Source of the DNA: JALYGK01 sp036259835 | GTDB taxonomy: Bacteria > Actinomycetota > UBA4738 | DNA: 32,638 nucleotides | Direction: 5' to 3' | Assembly: GCA_036259835.1 (NCBI GenBank) | Contig: DATABA010000039.1 | Span: 1-32,638, forward strand | Shown here: positions 7,286 through 14,214 of the stretch, in pieces | Layout: each line of letters starts with the position of its first letter | How positions within the stretch are numbered: the stretch's first letter is position 1 | Program-made: the position numbers and the translations under genes | The notes under the pieces: generated by a model | The model's database searches: none | Told to the model about the DNA's origin: nothing | Seen by the model: the letters and a program-made list of their open reading frames with translations, nothing else

Positions 7286-8125
7286 TTACGAAAGGGACCG
7301 GATGGTAGAGAGCACCACCGGCCCGACGGTGAGGAGGAGGAACGCGGGAAGAATCATGAAGACAAGGGGGAAGAGCATCTTCACCGGTGCTTGCCGCGCT
7401 GCCAGTTCTGCTTCGGCCCGCCGTTCAGCGCGAAGATCGTCCGCGATCCTTCGGAGCACGGAGGCAAGCGATGTTCCGAGCCGTTGGGACCTGGCAATTG
7501 CACGGACCAAGCGCTGCAGCGATCTGACGCCCGACCGTTCCGCGACCTCGGTCATGGCGGACCGCCACGGGATCCCTAGATCGAGCCGGCGAATCACGCC
7601 ATCGAGCTCCGCCCCAAGCGGGTCCGGGAGGATCTCGGCCGCCCGTCGAAACGCCACCGCAGGGCTCACTCCCGCCTCCGTCATGACCAACAGCACGTCC
7701 GCCAGGTCCGATACCTGATCCGAAAGCCGAGCCAAGCGGCCCTTCGCCCGCCTTGCAAGCGCCATGTCCGGGAGACGAAACGCCGCGACTGCAGGGATCG
7801 GCGCCAGGAGCACGAAGGCGGTGTTGAAGACGGCGGCAATGGCGAACAAGACCGCGCTGCCCAACGCCAGCACGAATTTCAGCCCGAGGACCAACTCCAG
7901 CCGAAGCGGTCGGCCCGCAAGCTCAATCCGACGCTCGAGGAAAGAGGTCGGGACTTTCTTGGCGAGAGCCGATGTCCCGACGCGGACGAGCCACCTCGGC
8001 CATTTCGCTTCTTCGTGCGCTGGAGCCGAGATGGCCAAAGGGGCGTGCTGGTGAAATGACGACGAAACACCGAGCGTGAGGAGCAGCACGCTCCCCGTAA
8101 CAACGACTGCGATGAATGTAGCCAC
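7286..8125 (-). CDS. tadC: TadC-like type II secretion F-family membrane protein
   Basis: Inner-membrane platform protein of 279 residues. It has an N-terminal membrane helix, paired helices around 95-130 and a C-terminal pair (MLFPLVFMILPAFLLLTVGP). The central cytoplasmic T2SSF domain shows the TadC pattern LARLSDQVSDLADVLLVMTEAGVSPAVAFRRAAEILPDP and the stretch RSQRLGTSLASVLRRIADDLRAERRAEAE before the last helices. With TadB it forms the platform on which the TadA ATPase acts. The GTG start has an AGGA 6 nt upstream and lies 8 bp from the TadB stop. Confidence 0.9.
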   Translation of the reverse strand: MATFIAVVVTGSVLLLTLGVSSSFHQHAPLAISAPAHEEAKWPRWLVRVGTSALAKKVPTSFLERRIELAGRPLRLELVLGLKFVLALGSAVLFAIAAVFNTAFVLLAPIPAVAAFRLPDMALARRAKGRLARLSDQVSDLADVLLVMTEAGVSPAVAFRRAAEILPDPLGAELDGVIRRLDLGIPWRSAMTEVAERSGVRSLQRLVRAIARSQRLGTSLASVLRRIADDLRAERRAEAELAARQAPVKMLFPLVFMILPAFLLLTVGPVVLSTIRSLS

Positions 8126-8133
8126 GTCGAGTC

Positions 8134-9024
8134 CTAGAGCCGCACCCGGAGGAGGCTCTTTATCCAGAGATAGCCGAGGCCCTGGAGCGTCAATCCCGCG
8201 GAGACCAGCACGATGCCCGCCGGAGAGCGAAGGACAGGAGACATATCGGAGCGCGATGAGGCGGCGAGCACCACGAAAAATACGAGCGGGAGCACGGCAA
8301 GGATGGAGCCAGACATCCGGCCCTGGGCGCTCAAGACGTGAAGCTCTCGGCGCGAGTCCATTCGTTGTCGAATAGACGAGGCCACCACGTCCAGAGAGTC
8401 GGCCAGATTTCCGCCGCTTCTCGAGTGCACTCGTAGAACCAAGACGAGAAGCCTGGTCTCATTGGTGGGCAGTTCCTCCGCGAGGCGGTCGAGCGTCCGG
8501 TCGAAGGACGACCCCAGTCGCTGGTCGTTCAACACGCGGTGGAGCAACGGCGCCATCGGTTCTTCGGCCTCCTCGGCTGCAAATTCCATTGCGTGTCGGA
8601 TGGAGAGCCCCCCTCGGACCGCCATGGCCGCCGCTTCGACGTATTCGGCGAACTGCTCATCGAGGCGCTCGCCTCGTTTTCGTTTGGTTCGACGATTCTT
8701 CGCGATGGGGAGCCACGCCCCTCCCGTGGCGGCCACCACCCCGGCCACCGGACCGGCGAGATGCCAGCTCGAAATACCGAGGGTCACGGCAAGGCAGACC
8801 GCAAAAACGACGATGCGCCCCCTCGCCACCAGGATGCGAGGAGCCGACCTCGACACTTCGTCGGACGTGGCTCGCCGCGATTCGCCGAGCTGCCCCAGAA
8901 CGCGATGCCGATGAGGATCTCTAGACGTCGAAGAACCCTGCCTGAACATCCACAGCACACTTAGAAGGAGCAAGCCAACAGTCACGGAGACTCCGGCAGC
9001 TTCGCCGGTCAGATCCGGGTTCAT
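8134..9024 (-). CDS. tadB: TadB-like type II secretion F-family membrane protein
   Basis: Platform protein with an N-terminal membrane helix, a second pair near residues 75-105 (FAVCLAVTLGISSWHLAGPVAG) and two C-terminal helices. The cytoplasmic T2SSF domain carries LDEQFAEYVEAAAMAVRGGLSIRHAMEFAAEE and RSGGNLADSLDVVASSIRQRM, the standard TadB pattern. The ATG at 9024 gives 296 residues without overlapping TadA; an upstream TTG at 9039 overlaps the TadA stop and would add five residues. Neither has a strong Shine-Dalgarno, so the start is open by five codons. Confidence 0.9.
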   Translation of the reverse strand: MNPDLTGEAAGVSVTVGLLLLSVLWMFRQGSSTSRDPHRHRVLGQLGESRRATSDEVSRSAPRILVARGRIVVFAVCLAVTLGISSWHLAGPVAGVVAATGGAWLPIAKNRRTKRKRGERLDEQFAEYVEAAAMAVRGGLSIRHAMEFAAEEAEEPMAPLLHRVLNDQRLGSSFDRTLDRLAEELPTNETRLLVLVLRVHSRSGGNLADSLDVVASSIRQRMDSRRELHVLSAQGRMSGSILAVLPLVFFVVLAASSRSDMSPVLRSPAGIVLVSAGLTLQGLGYLWIKSLLRVRL

Positions 9025-9031
9025 GGAAACG

Positions 9032-10450
9032 CTACTCAAGGACGGTTCCCAGTCGCCGGAGGGAGCCGCGCCACGCCAATCGCGCCACGCGGGGGCGGCG
9101 TCGCCTCGGTGCTTCGGGATCTGCTACTGGAGGGAACTCTCCCTTGACGACGGATTCGTGCTGCCGCCGCGCGGGCTCGGCGAGGTCGCCGACGCGCGTG
9201 CTTGAGCCGAAAAGCCTCAAGATCTCCGGTTCTAACGGGTGCCCACGTTCTCGAAGACGGTCGATGACCAACGGCTTCTTTCCGGGAACGAACCGGTCCT
9301 CTGAGCGCCGCCACGTGAACACCTCCTCCAGGACAACGGCGCCGCCGCGGAGCCCCTCGACCGATGAGATCTCCGAGATGATGCGCCGGCCGTCACTCAG
9401 CCGAGCCATGTGGACGATCAGGTCGAGCGCGGATGCGAGCTGCTCCCGGACGTGGAAAACCGGCAAATCGATATCGGACATCAAGGCCATGGTCTCGAGA
9501 CGAGACAGCGCATCACGCGGTGAGTTCGCGTGCGCGGTGGACAAACAACCCTCATGGCCCGTGTTCATCGCTTGGAGCATGTCGAGAGCTTCGCCTCCGC
9601 GCACCTCACCGACGATGATCCGGTCGGGCCGCATGCGAAGGGCGTTTCGAACGAGCGCTCGAACCGTCACGGCGCCGGCGCCTTCCACATTGGGCGGTCG
9701 CGCCTCCAAAGCAACCACATGCGGCTGGCTCAGCCGCAGCTCCGCAGCATCCTCGATGGTGATCAGCCGCTCATCGCCGGGCACGAAGGACGAGAGGACG
9801 CCAAGCAGAGTGGTCTTTCCCGACCCGGTCCCGCCGGAGATAACAATGTTCGCCTTGGCCCTGACGCAAGCCTTTAGGAACGCGGACATCGGCGGTGTGA
9901 GCGTCCCGAGCTCGATCAGGTCCTCGGGCGTGAACGGCCGAAGCGTGAACTTCCGAATGGTAAGGGCAGGACCGCAGAGCGAAAGGGGCGGAATGATGGC
10001 GTGCACCCTCGACCCGTCCGAGAGCCTGGCGTCCACATAGGGCAACGACTCATCGACTCTCAGACCGAGCGGGGCAACGATCCGTTCGATCAAATGAAAG
10101 ACCTGCTCCTCCCCCTCAAATAGCAGGTCATCCACTTTCTCGATCCGCCCCTTCCGCTCCACGTAGACGTCGTCGGCCCCGTTCACCATCACCTCGCTGA
10201 CCTCGGGGTCCTTGAGCAACCGCTCGATGGGTCCGAGACCGACGACTTCATCCGATACCTGATTCACCACGTCCGTGACGGCACTCGCCGGAAGAATCGC
10301 CCGCTCTTCCTTCAACAACTCCATAACTTCTGACCGCACCCGAAGTCGCCTTTCAGGGGCGGTCAACCGCTCCAGGGACACGCCCTCCGCCAGAAGGCGA
10401 GTTCGAACCGTGTCCTTGATGCGCCGAGCGTCCAGCGTCGGGGCCTGCAC
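9032..10450 (-). CDS. tadA: TadA/CpaF-type pilus assembly ATPase
   Basis: Secretion ATPase of the PilT/VirB11 superfamily, 472 residues. After a helical N-terminal region come the CpaF patterns LGPIERLLKDPEVSEVMVNG and VDARLSDGSRVHAIIPP. The Walker A motif GGTGSGKT is at 206-213, followed by ITIEDAAELRL (Asp box), RMRPDRIIVGEVRGGEALDMLQAMNTGHEG (Walker B) and LSTAHANSPRDAL (His box). The C-terminus is an Arg/Pro-rich extension of about 60 residues. I chose the GTG at 10450 because AGGAG lies 5 nt upstream and it begins 1 nt after the CpaE stop; longer in-frame starts would run deep into cpaE. It powers pilus assembly together with TadB and TadC. Confidence 0.95.
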   Translation of the reverse strand: MQAPTLDARRIKDTVRTRLLAEGVSLERLTAPERRLRVRSEVMELLKEERAILPASAVTDVVNQVSDEVVGLGPIERLLKDPEVSEVMVNGADDVYVERKGRIEKVDDLLFEGEEQVFHLIERIVAPLGLRVDESLPYVDARLSDGSRVHAIIPPLSLCGPALTIRKFTLRPFTPEDLIELGTLTPPMSAFLKACVRAKANIVISGGTGSGKTTLLGVLSSFVPGDERLITIEDAAELRLSQPHVVALEARPPNVEGAGAVTVRALVRNALRMRPDRIIVGEVRGGEALDMLQAMNTGHEGCLSTAHANSPRDALSRLETMALMSDIDLPVFHVREQLASALDLIVHMARLSDGRRIISEISSVEGLRGGAVVLEEVFTWRRSEDRFVPGKKPLVIDRLRERGHPLEPEILRLFGSSTRVGDLAEPARRQHESVVKGEFPPVADPEAPRRRRPRVARLAWRGSLRRLGTVLE

Positions 10451-10451
10451 C

Positions 10452-11636
10452 TCAACTCCTCCCGTACGCCTGTACCAAACCCTGCGAAAGCGCTCGCACG
10501 TCTTTGAATGCACCTCCCGCTCGTCGCCGGAGGAGTTGGCCGCGCTCCTGCCACTTTCGAACGTTCGTGTCGTACCGGATCGTTGCCGAGGGGCGCACTC
10601 CAACGAAGCGCTCGACGTCGCGTGACCGTACGGTGGCGCGGCCGACCCTGTTGATCACGATTCGGCAGCGATGTGGCGTCTCCGCCAACCTGAAGACCTC
10701 GATAGCCCGCGTCGCCCCATAGATCGAGTACGGGTCCAGAGCCACCACGAGAAGCACGTCATCCGCGATCGCCACCGCTCCGTGCCGCGCTGTCTCGTAC
10801 GACCGCGGGAGGTGGACGACTACGAAGTCGTAAGCGCCAGCCAGCAGTGCAATGGCACCCGTGTAGAGACCCGTGGGAACCTCACTCAACGGTGCGTCGT
10901 TCGGCGGCGCCAACAGCACGGCGAACCCTCGGTGGTGCCGGTACAGAGCGTCCTCGACATGATCCGGCGAGAGCTCCTCGGCCACGGGAACCAGATCCCG
11001 CACGGTTCTGGGGCGGTCATCAGGGCGAACCCCCAGTGCGAGCGTCAGTCCAGCGAAGCCGTTTTCGAGGTCCACGAGTGCAGTTCGGAACCCTTGATCC
11101 GCGCAGGCCGCTGCAAGGTGAGAGGCCACGAACGTGGCGCCTACGCCACCGCGAGTTCCGTGAACCACGAGAACTCGTCCTCGAGGCGCGTTGCCCCCTT
11201 CTATTGAAGGAAAGCGGACGAGTGCATCGGCCAATTGCTCTCGTTCCTCCGGCCATGCGAATACGCCATGCGCGCCAGCCGCGATGGCGTCACGAAGCAG
11301 CGGAATTGTCATCTCCTCTGTCAGCACGACCGGATTAACGAGGCGTCCGCGCTTCGGCGAGTGCCGGAATTCGTCTGTGAACGTTGGGCAGAGGAGAGTC
11401 ACATCGGGTTCCACGTCTCGAAGCAGCGACACCAGTCGATGCGGATCCGTAACTGCCCCAGCGACGTTCAACCTCGGATCGCGGTCGAGGAAGTCGAGGA
11501 CCTCTTGGTGAAGGGCCAGGTCTCTTATTCCAATGACGACTTCCGCCGGGGGGCCGATGCGCGGAGATACCAGTACCGATGCTGGGTCGCTCTCCCCCTC
11601 GAAGACGACGCCTCTCCTGTCCGCTATCTGTTCCAC
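10452..11636 (-). CDS. CpaE/TadZ-like (Rv3660c-like) MinD-family ATPase homologue
   Basis: Protein of 394 residues from a GTG with AGGAGG 5 nt upstream. The N-terminal region (about 30-145) looks like a pseudo-receiver: it has the alternating pattern but no phospho-acceptor Asp after VTLLCP. The C-terminal MinD/ParA-like domain begins near 155. Its deviant P-loop, GTRGGVGATF at 160-169, has Arg for the signature Lys and Ala for the Walker Lys, so ATP hydrolysis is doubtful; other motifs remain (VDLENGFAGLTLALG; FVVVHLPRSYE). TadZ/CpaE proteins localise the Tad apparatus at the membrane. It opens the operon, as Rv3660c (septum-site-determining homologue) does in mycobacteria. Confidence 0.88.
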   Translation of the reverse strand: MEQIADRRGVVFEGESDPASVLVSPRIGPPAEVVIGIRDLALHQEVLDFLDRDPRLNVAGAVTDPHRLVSLLRDVEPDVTLLCPTFTDEFRHSPKRGRLVNPVVLTEEMTIPLLRDAIAAGAHGVFAWPEEREQLADALVRFPSIEGGNAPRGRVLVVHGTRGGVGATFVASHLAAACADQGFRTALVDLENGFAGLTLALGVRPDDRPRTVRDLVPVAEELSPDHVEDALYRHHRGFAVLLAPPNDAPLSEVPTGLYTGAIALLAGAYDFVVVHLPRSYETARHGAVAIADDVLLVVALDPYSIYGATRAIEVFRLAETPHRCRIVINRVGRATVRSRDVERFVGVRPSATIRYDTNVRKWQERGQLLRRRAGGAFKDVRALSQGLVQAYGRS

Positions 11637-11649
11637 GGTTTCCTCCTGC

Positions 11650-11664
11650 CCGCCCTCCGGGCGG
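11650..11664 (-). promoter_or_regulatory. Leader hairpin next to the Tad operon ribosome binding site
   Basis: On the minus strand CCGCCC-GGA-GGGCGG forms a perfect 6-bp GC stem with a 3-nt loop, ending 2 nt before the AGGAGG of the first Tad gene. It could affect access of ribosomes to the operon. Stem and position are directly visible; function is inference. Confidence 0.4.
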
Positions 11665-11867
11665 CGACGTTTTACCGACTCCGCGGGAAGACAACTCGAG
11701 ACCGGCCAAACGGCCCGCCACCGAGCACGGGGAAGCACAACGAGGCGACGGCGTCGCTTACGGGAAGGGAGGGGGTGTGAGTTCCGGCGCTCATGTTCTC
11801 GGCGCCGCCCTACGAACGTGCAGGAGCACGCTACCCGAAGTCTTTGGACTCGGACAATCGGCCAGCA

Positions 11868-11887
11868 GGGGGATTCTGACCTCCCCC
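11868..11887 (-). terminator. Possible terminator after the ferritin-like gene
   Basis: GGGGGA and TCCCCC can pair as a 6-bp stem around an 8-nt loop, 26 bp past the stop of the ferritin-like gene and before the Tad operon leader. No T-tract follows, so termination is uncertain. The rest of 11665-11912 holds no gene or promoter that I can support, though the Tad operon promoter must lie there or further upstream. Confidence 0.3.
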
Positions 11888-11912
11888 AGATTGTGGATTT
11901 AGCTTCGCCGGC

Positions 11913-12581
11913 TCAGTCGACGCGTTCGATTCCCAGCCGGTCGATTCGCTGGCGATGGCGATCCAGCAATCCCAGGATGAATCGCTTGCCGCCTTCTTCT
12001 CCTCCGAGAAGCAACCGCAGCCCGTCGGCCTTCTCCAGGGCTCGCGCGGTTTGCGTGAACGCCTCACCGATCACTCGTTGGGTGTAGCGGCGGATCCGCT
12101 CGCTCGCCGCTGGATCCTCTTCCATCGCCCGGGTCAGCTCGTCGAGAGCGAACGTCTCCTGGCCCTCTCGGTCGCCAAGCGCTCGTCTGACAATTTCCGC
12201 CGAAACCGGATCGAGCAGCGGAACCAGGATGTCGGCGAAGTCCGAAACCAGCGCGTCGCCGACATAGTGGAAGGTCTGCGCTTCGATCCAGTCGCGTGGC
12301 TCCGTTCTGGTGAAGAAGGCGTCGAAGTACTGGGTGAAGCTTTCGGTGAGCTCCTTGTCGGTCAGCTCGTGCAGTCGAGCTTCGACCAGCGTCCAATTTT
12401 GTCGCTCTCGATCGGCGACGTGCTGCTGCTCGGTTCGCCGACGTCCGTCGGGCGCCAGGCTCACCGCTCTCGCCGCGCGCTCCGACGCGCGCCGCTCCCC
12501 GTACGCCAGAGCGGCCAGAACCTCGGCGACCACCATCGACGGCGGCACCGATTGGTCGTTTTGCTTGTTCTGGTCGCTCAT
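11913..12581 (-). CDS. Ferritin-like fold protein, MiaE-like (MiaE_2) family
   Basis: Mostly helical protein of 222 residues from the ATG at 12581 (GGAG 5-6 nt upstream); a longer frame upstream has no good start. The order LAALAYGERRASERAARAVSLAP, FDAFFTRTEPRDWIEAQTFHYVGDALVSDFADIL, LDPVSAEIVRRAL and RYTQRVIGEAFTQTA matches actinobacterial ferritin-like proteins annotated as MiaE-type tRNA hydroxylase relatives. Where the family as I recall it has an E-x-x-H pair in helix 2, this protein has ERQN, so the metal site may be altered or lost. Function is unknown; tRNA hydroxylation should not be assumed. It is divergent from a small gene of unknown function. Confidence 0.7.
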   Translation of the reverse strand: MSDQNKQNDQSVPPSMVVAEVLAALAYGERRASERAARAVSLAPDGRRRTEQQHVADRERQNWTLVEARLHELTDKELTESFTQYFDAFFTRTEPRDWIEAQTFHYVGDALVSDFADILVPLLDPVSAEIVRRALGDREGQETFALDELTRAMEEDPAASERIRRYTQRVIGEAFTQTARALEKADGLRLLLGGEEGGKRFILGLLDRHRQRIDRLGIERVD

Positions 12582-12660
12582 GCCCGCTCCGCGTTCCACC
12601 CGGATTCTAGGAGGGCGCGGCGTGCATTTCCGCAGGTCAAGTCGTGTCACACCTGATCTT

Positions 12661-12666
12661 TACCAT
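12661..12666 (+). promoter_or_regulatory. -10 box of a leaderless transcript
   Basis: TACCAT lies exactly 7 nt before the ATG at 12674, the spacing expected if transcription begins at or next to the A of the start codon. No Shine-Dalgarno is present. Confidence 0.5.
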
Positions 12667-12673
12667 TCGGCTC

Positions 12674-12976
12674 ATGGACAATGTGGTCGACCTCGCGGGG
12701 TGGCGGAACGCTCATCGGTCTGCTACGCCGGACGCGAAGCCAAAGGAACAGACGCACCGGGTCGAGGGCATCGTCCGGTTGGAGCGAGCCGCGGATCACC
12801 TTCACCGGCTGGTAACCCGGAGCCTCGACGGGGGACGGCGCCTGGAGCCGCATTTCGAGACGGAACTCCTGGCGATTATCGGCGAAGTGACGATCGGGCT
12901 GGTCAGGGAGGCCGCCGCGCGAGCCGAGCGGTTGGCCGGCCGGTTGGAGGCGAGGGAGGCGGGCAACACGCGGTAA
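12674..12976 (+). CDS. Small protein of unknown function
   Basis: Protein of 100 residues from the ATG at 12674; an in-frame start 30 nt upstream would place the -10 box inside the gene. Sequence begins MDNVVDLAGWRNAH and is charged and helical, with a likely amphipathic helix near residues 35-50 (RVEGIVRLERAADHLHRLVTRSL) and another at 65-95 ending in ARAERLAGRLEAREA. No Cys, no membrane segment, no domain I recognise. GC-rich third positions and the leaderless-type promoter support it being a real gene. Divergent from the ferritin-like gene. Confidence 0.6.
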   Translation: MDNVVDLAGWRNAHRSATPDAKPKEQTHRVEGIVRLERAADHLHRLVTRSLDGGRRLEPHFETELLAIIGEVTIGLVREAAARAERLAGRLEAREAGNTR

Positions 12977-13038
12977 GGACCGGATGGATGGGACTGGTCC
13001 GCTTCTCCTAGTGCGAGCGTTGCCCGCCCAATGACCTA

Positions 13039-13077
13039 TTGCGAAATCTCGGTACGGCCGCGTAGGTTGGGCCCAAC
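13039..13077 (+). promoter_or_regulatory. Putative promoter with overlapping 12-bp palindrome
   Basis: TTGCGA (13039-13044) and TAGGTT (13063-13068) are separated by 18 bp. The perfect palindrome GTTGGGCCCAAC (13066-13077) overlaps the -10 box and the likely start site, the place for a repressor operator. It lies upstream of the 70-residue gene at 13123. Confidence 0.4.
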
Positions 13078-13122
13078 GAGACAGAGAGGGGGTGCGCCCG
13101 CCCCACGATGGAAGGATCGACG

Positions 13123-13335
13123 ATGGCCTCAGTCGGAAGCGGAAAGAGCGGGCGTGCCACTCGCGAATTCACGGTCTCGGCGCTGTTCGGCTGGACCGAT
13201 CGGCGGGCGATCGTCGGCGCCAACCGTCCCCTATTCCTGCTCAACACGTCGCTGAACCGAACCAAACGCGTCGTGATCAGCGCCCGGTCGTTTACCGGAT
13301 CCACTTCCCGGCCGCGCCCCCGCGCCCAGGCGTAA
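13123..13335 (+). CDS. Small basic protein of unknown function
   Basis: Protein of 70 residues, rich in Arg and Ser, with no Cys and no membrane helix. It contains TREFTVSALFGWTDRRAIVGANRPLFLLNTS and an Arg/Pro-rich tail. I chose the ATG at 13123 because AAGGA lies 6 nt upstream; an ATG 15 nt earlier has no such site. Third positions are strongly G/C, and a plausible promoter with a palindrome lies upstream, so it is probably real. No family recognised. It converges on the HAD gene with an 8-bp gap. Confidence 0.5.
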   Translation: MASVGSGKSGRATREFTVSALFGWTDRRAIVGANRPLFLLNTSLNRTKRVVISARSFTGSTSRPRPRAQA

Positions 13336-13343
13336 GGCTCCTC

Positions 13344-14138
13344 TTACGCGCGGCGGCCCGCAGCGAATCGTCGAAGCACCACCCACCCGAGCACGCCGGC
13401 AACCACGACTGATCCGGCTGCCGCAGCCACGCCGGGTGACGGCGCGTGGACCTGGGGAAGGCGCTGGCGGAGCCGGACCGGCCGTCGAAAGTCCCTGATT
13501 TTCCACCCGCGTCGCTCGGCCTCGCGGCGAAGGTCGCGGTCGGGGTTGACCGCTACAGGATGCGCGACTGCCTCGAGCATTGGCAGGTCGGTGATCGAAT
13601 CGGAATAGGCGTAGGAGCCCGTCAGATCGATCATCTCCTCGTTGGCAATCCTGCGGATCATGTCGGCCTTCCCCTGGCCGTAGCAGTAGAACTCGAGCTC
13701 ACCCGTGTACTTCCCGTCCTCGATCTTCGCCTTGGTGGCGATCACCTCGACCTCCCCGATCCGCTCCGCGAGCGGCCTGACCACTTCCTCCGGCGAAGAC
13801 GAGACGATGAAGACTCTCCGGCCGAGCGCTCGGTGCAGGTTGATGAGATCGAGCGCCTCCGCGTAGATGTAGGGGTCGACCACCTCCATCAGCGCCTCTC
13901 GGACCACGTGCTCGACCTGGGCCTTGTCCCATCCCTTCGTGAGCGCGAGGAGGCTCTCCTTCACGCGATCCATCTTCCGTTCGTCGGCCCCGAGCAGGAG
14001 GTACACGAGCTGGGCGTAGGCGCCCTTCAGAAGGGCGGAACGTGAGACGAGCCCAGCGCGGTACATCGGGCGGCTGAGCGCGAGAGAGCTCGACTTCGAA
14101 ACGACCGTCTTGTCGAGGTCGAAGAACGCTGCTTCCAC
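13344..14138 (-). CDS. HAD-IB family phosphatase with C-terminal membrane anchor
   Basis: HAD superfamily hydrolase, SerB-like subfamily IB, 264 residues. Motif I is FFDLDKTVV near the N-terminus, motif II is IVSSSPEEVV, motif III Lys falls within ATKAKIEDGKYTGE to GQGKADMI, and motif IV is SYAYSDSITDLPMLEAV. Close relatives act on phosphoserine or lysophospholipids; the substrate here is not certain. The last 30 residues form one hydrophobic helix (VAAAAGSVVVAGVLGWVVL) and a basic end, a tail anchor that suggests a membrane-bound substrate. I use the GTG at 14138, preceded by TACCAT at 9 nt; longer starts would run into the divergent LLM gene's leader. Confidence 0.88.
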   Translation of the reverse strand: MEAAFFDLDKTVVSKSSSLALSRPMYRAGLVSRSALLKGAYAQLVYLLLGADERKMDRVKESLLALTKGWDKAQVEHVVREALMEVVDPYIYAEALDLINLHRALGRRVFIVSSSPEEVVRPLAERIGEVEVIATKAKIEDGKYTGELEFYCYGQGKADMIRRIANEEMIDLTGSYAYSDSITDLPMLEAVAHPVAVNPDRDLRREAERRGWKIRDFRRPVRLRQRLPQVHAPSPGVAAAAGSVVVAGVLGWVVLRRFAAGRRA

Positions 14139-14147
14139 TGCTTGACA

Positions 14148-14153
14148 ATGGTA
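14148..14153 (-). promoter_or_regulatory. -10 box for the HAD gene (near-leaderless)
   Basis: TACCAT on the minus strand, exactly 9 nt before the GTG start at 14138. Same layout as the PBP, DUF5318 and Nudix genes. No Shine-Dalgarno is seen. Confidence 0.5.
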
Positions 14154-14214
14154 GGACGCTCCGGAGACACGCGGCCAGACCCAAAATGTCCGCACGTCGA
14201 ACAGGAGGTTGCGA

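Noticed and set aside
11925..11945. A GTTCGATTCCCAGCC stretch resembling a tRNA T arm
   Set aside because: No matching acceptor or anticodon stem lies at the right distance, and the bases encode the conserved C-terminus of the ferritin-like protein.
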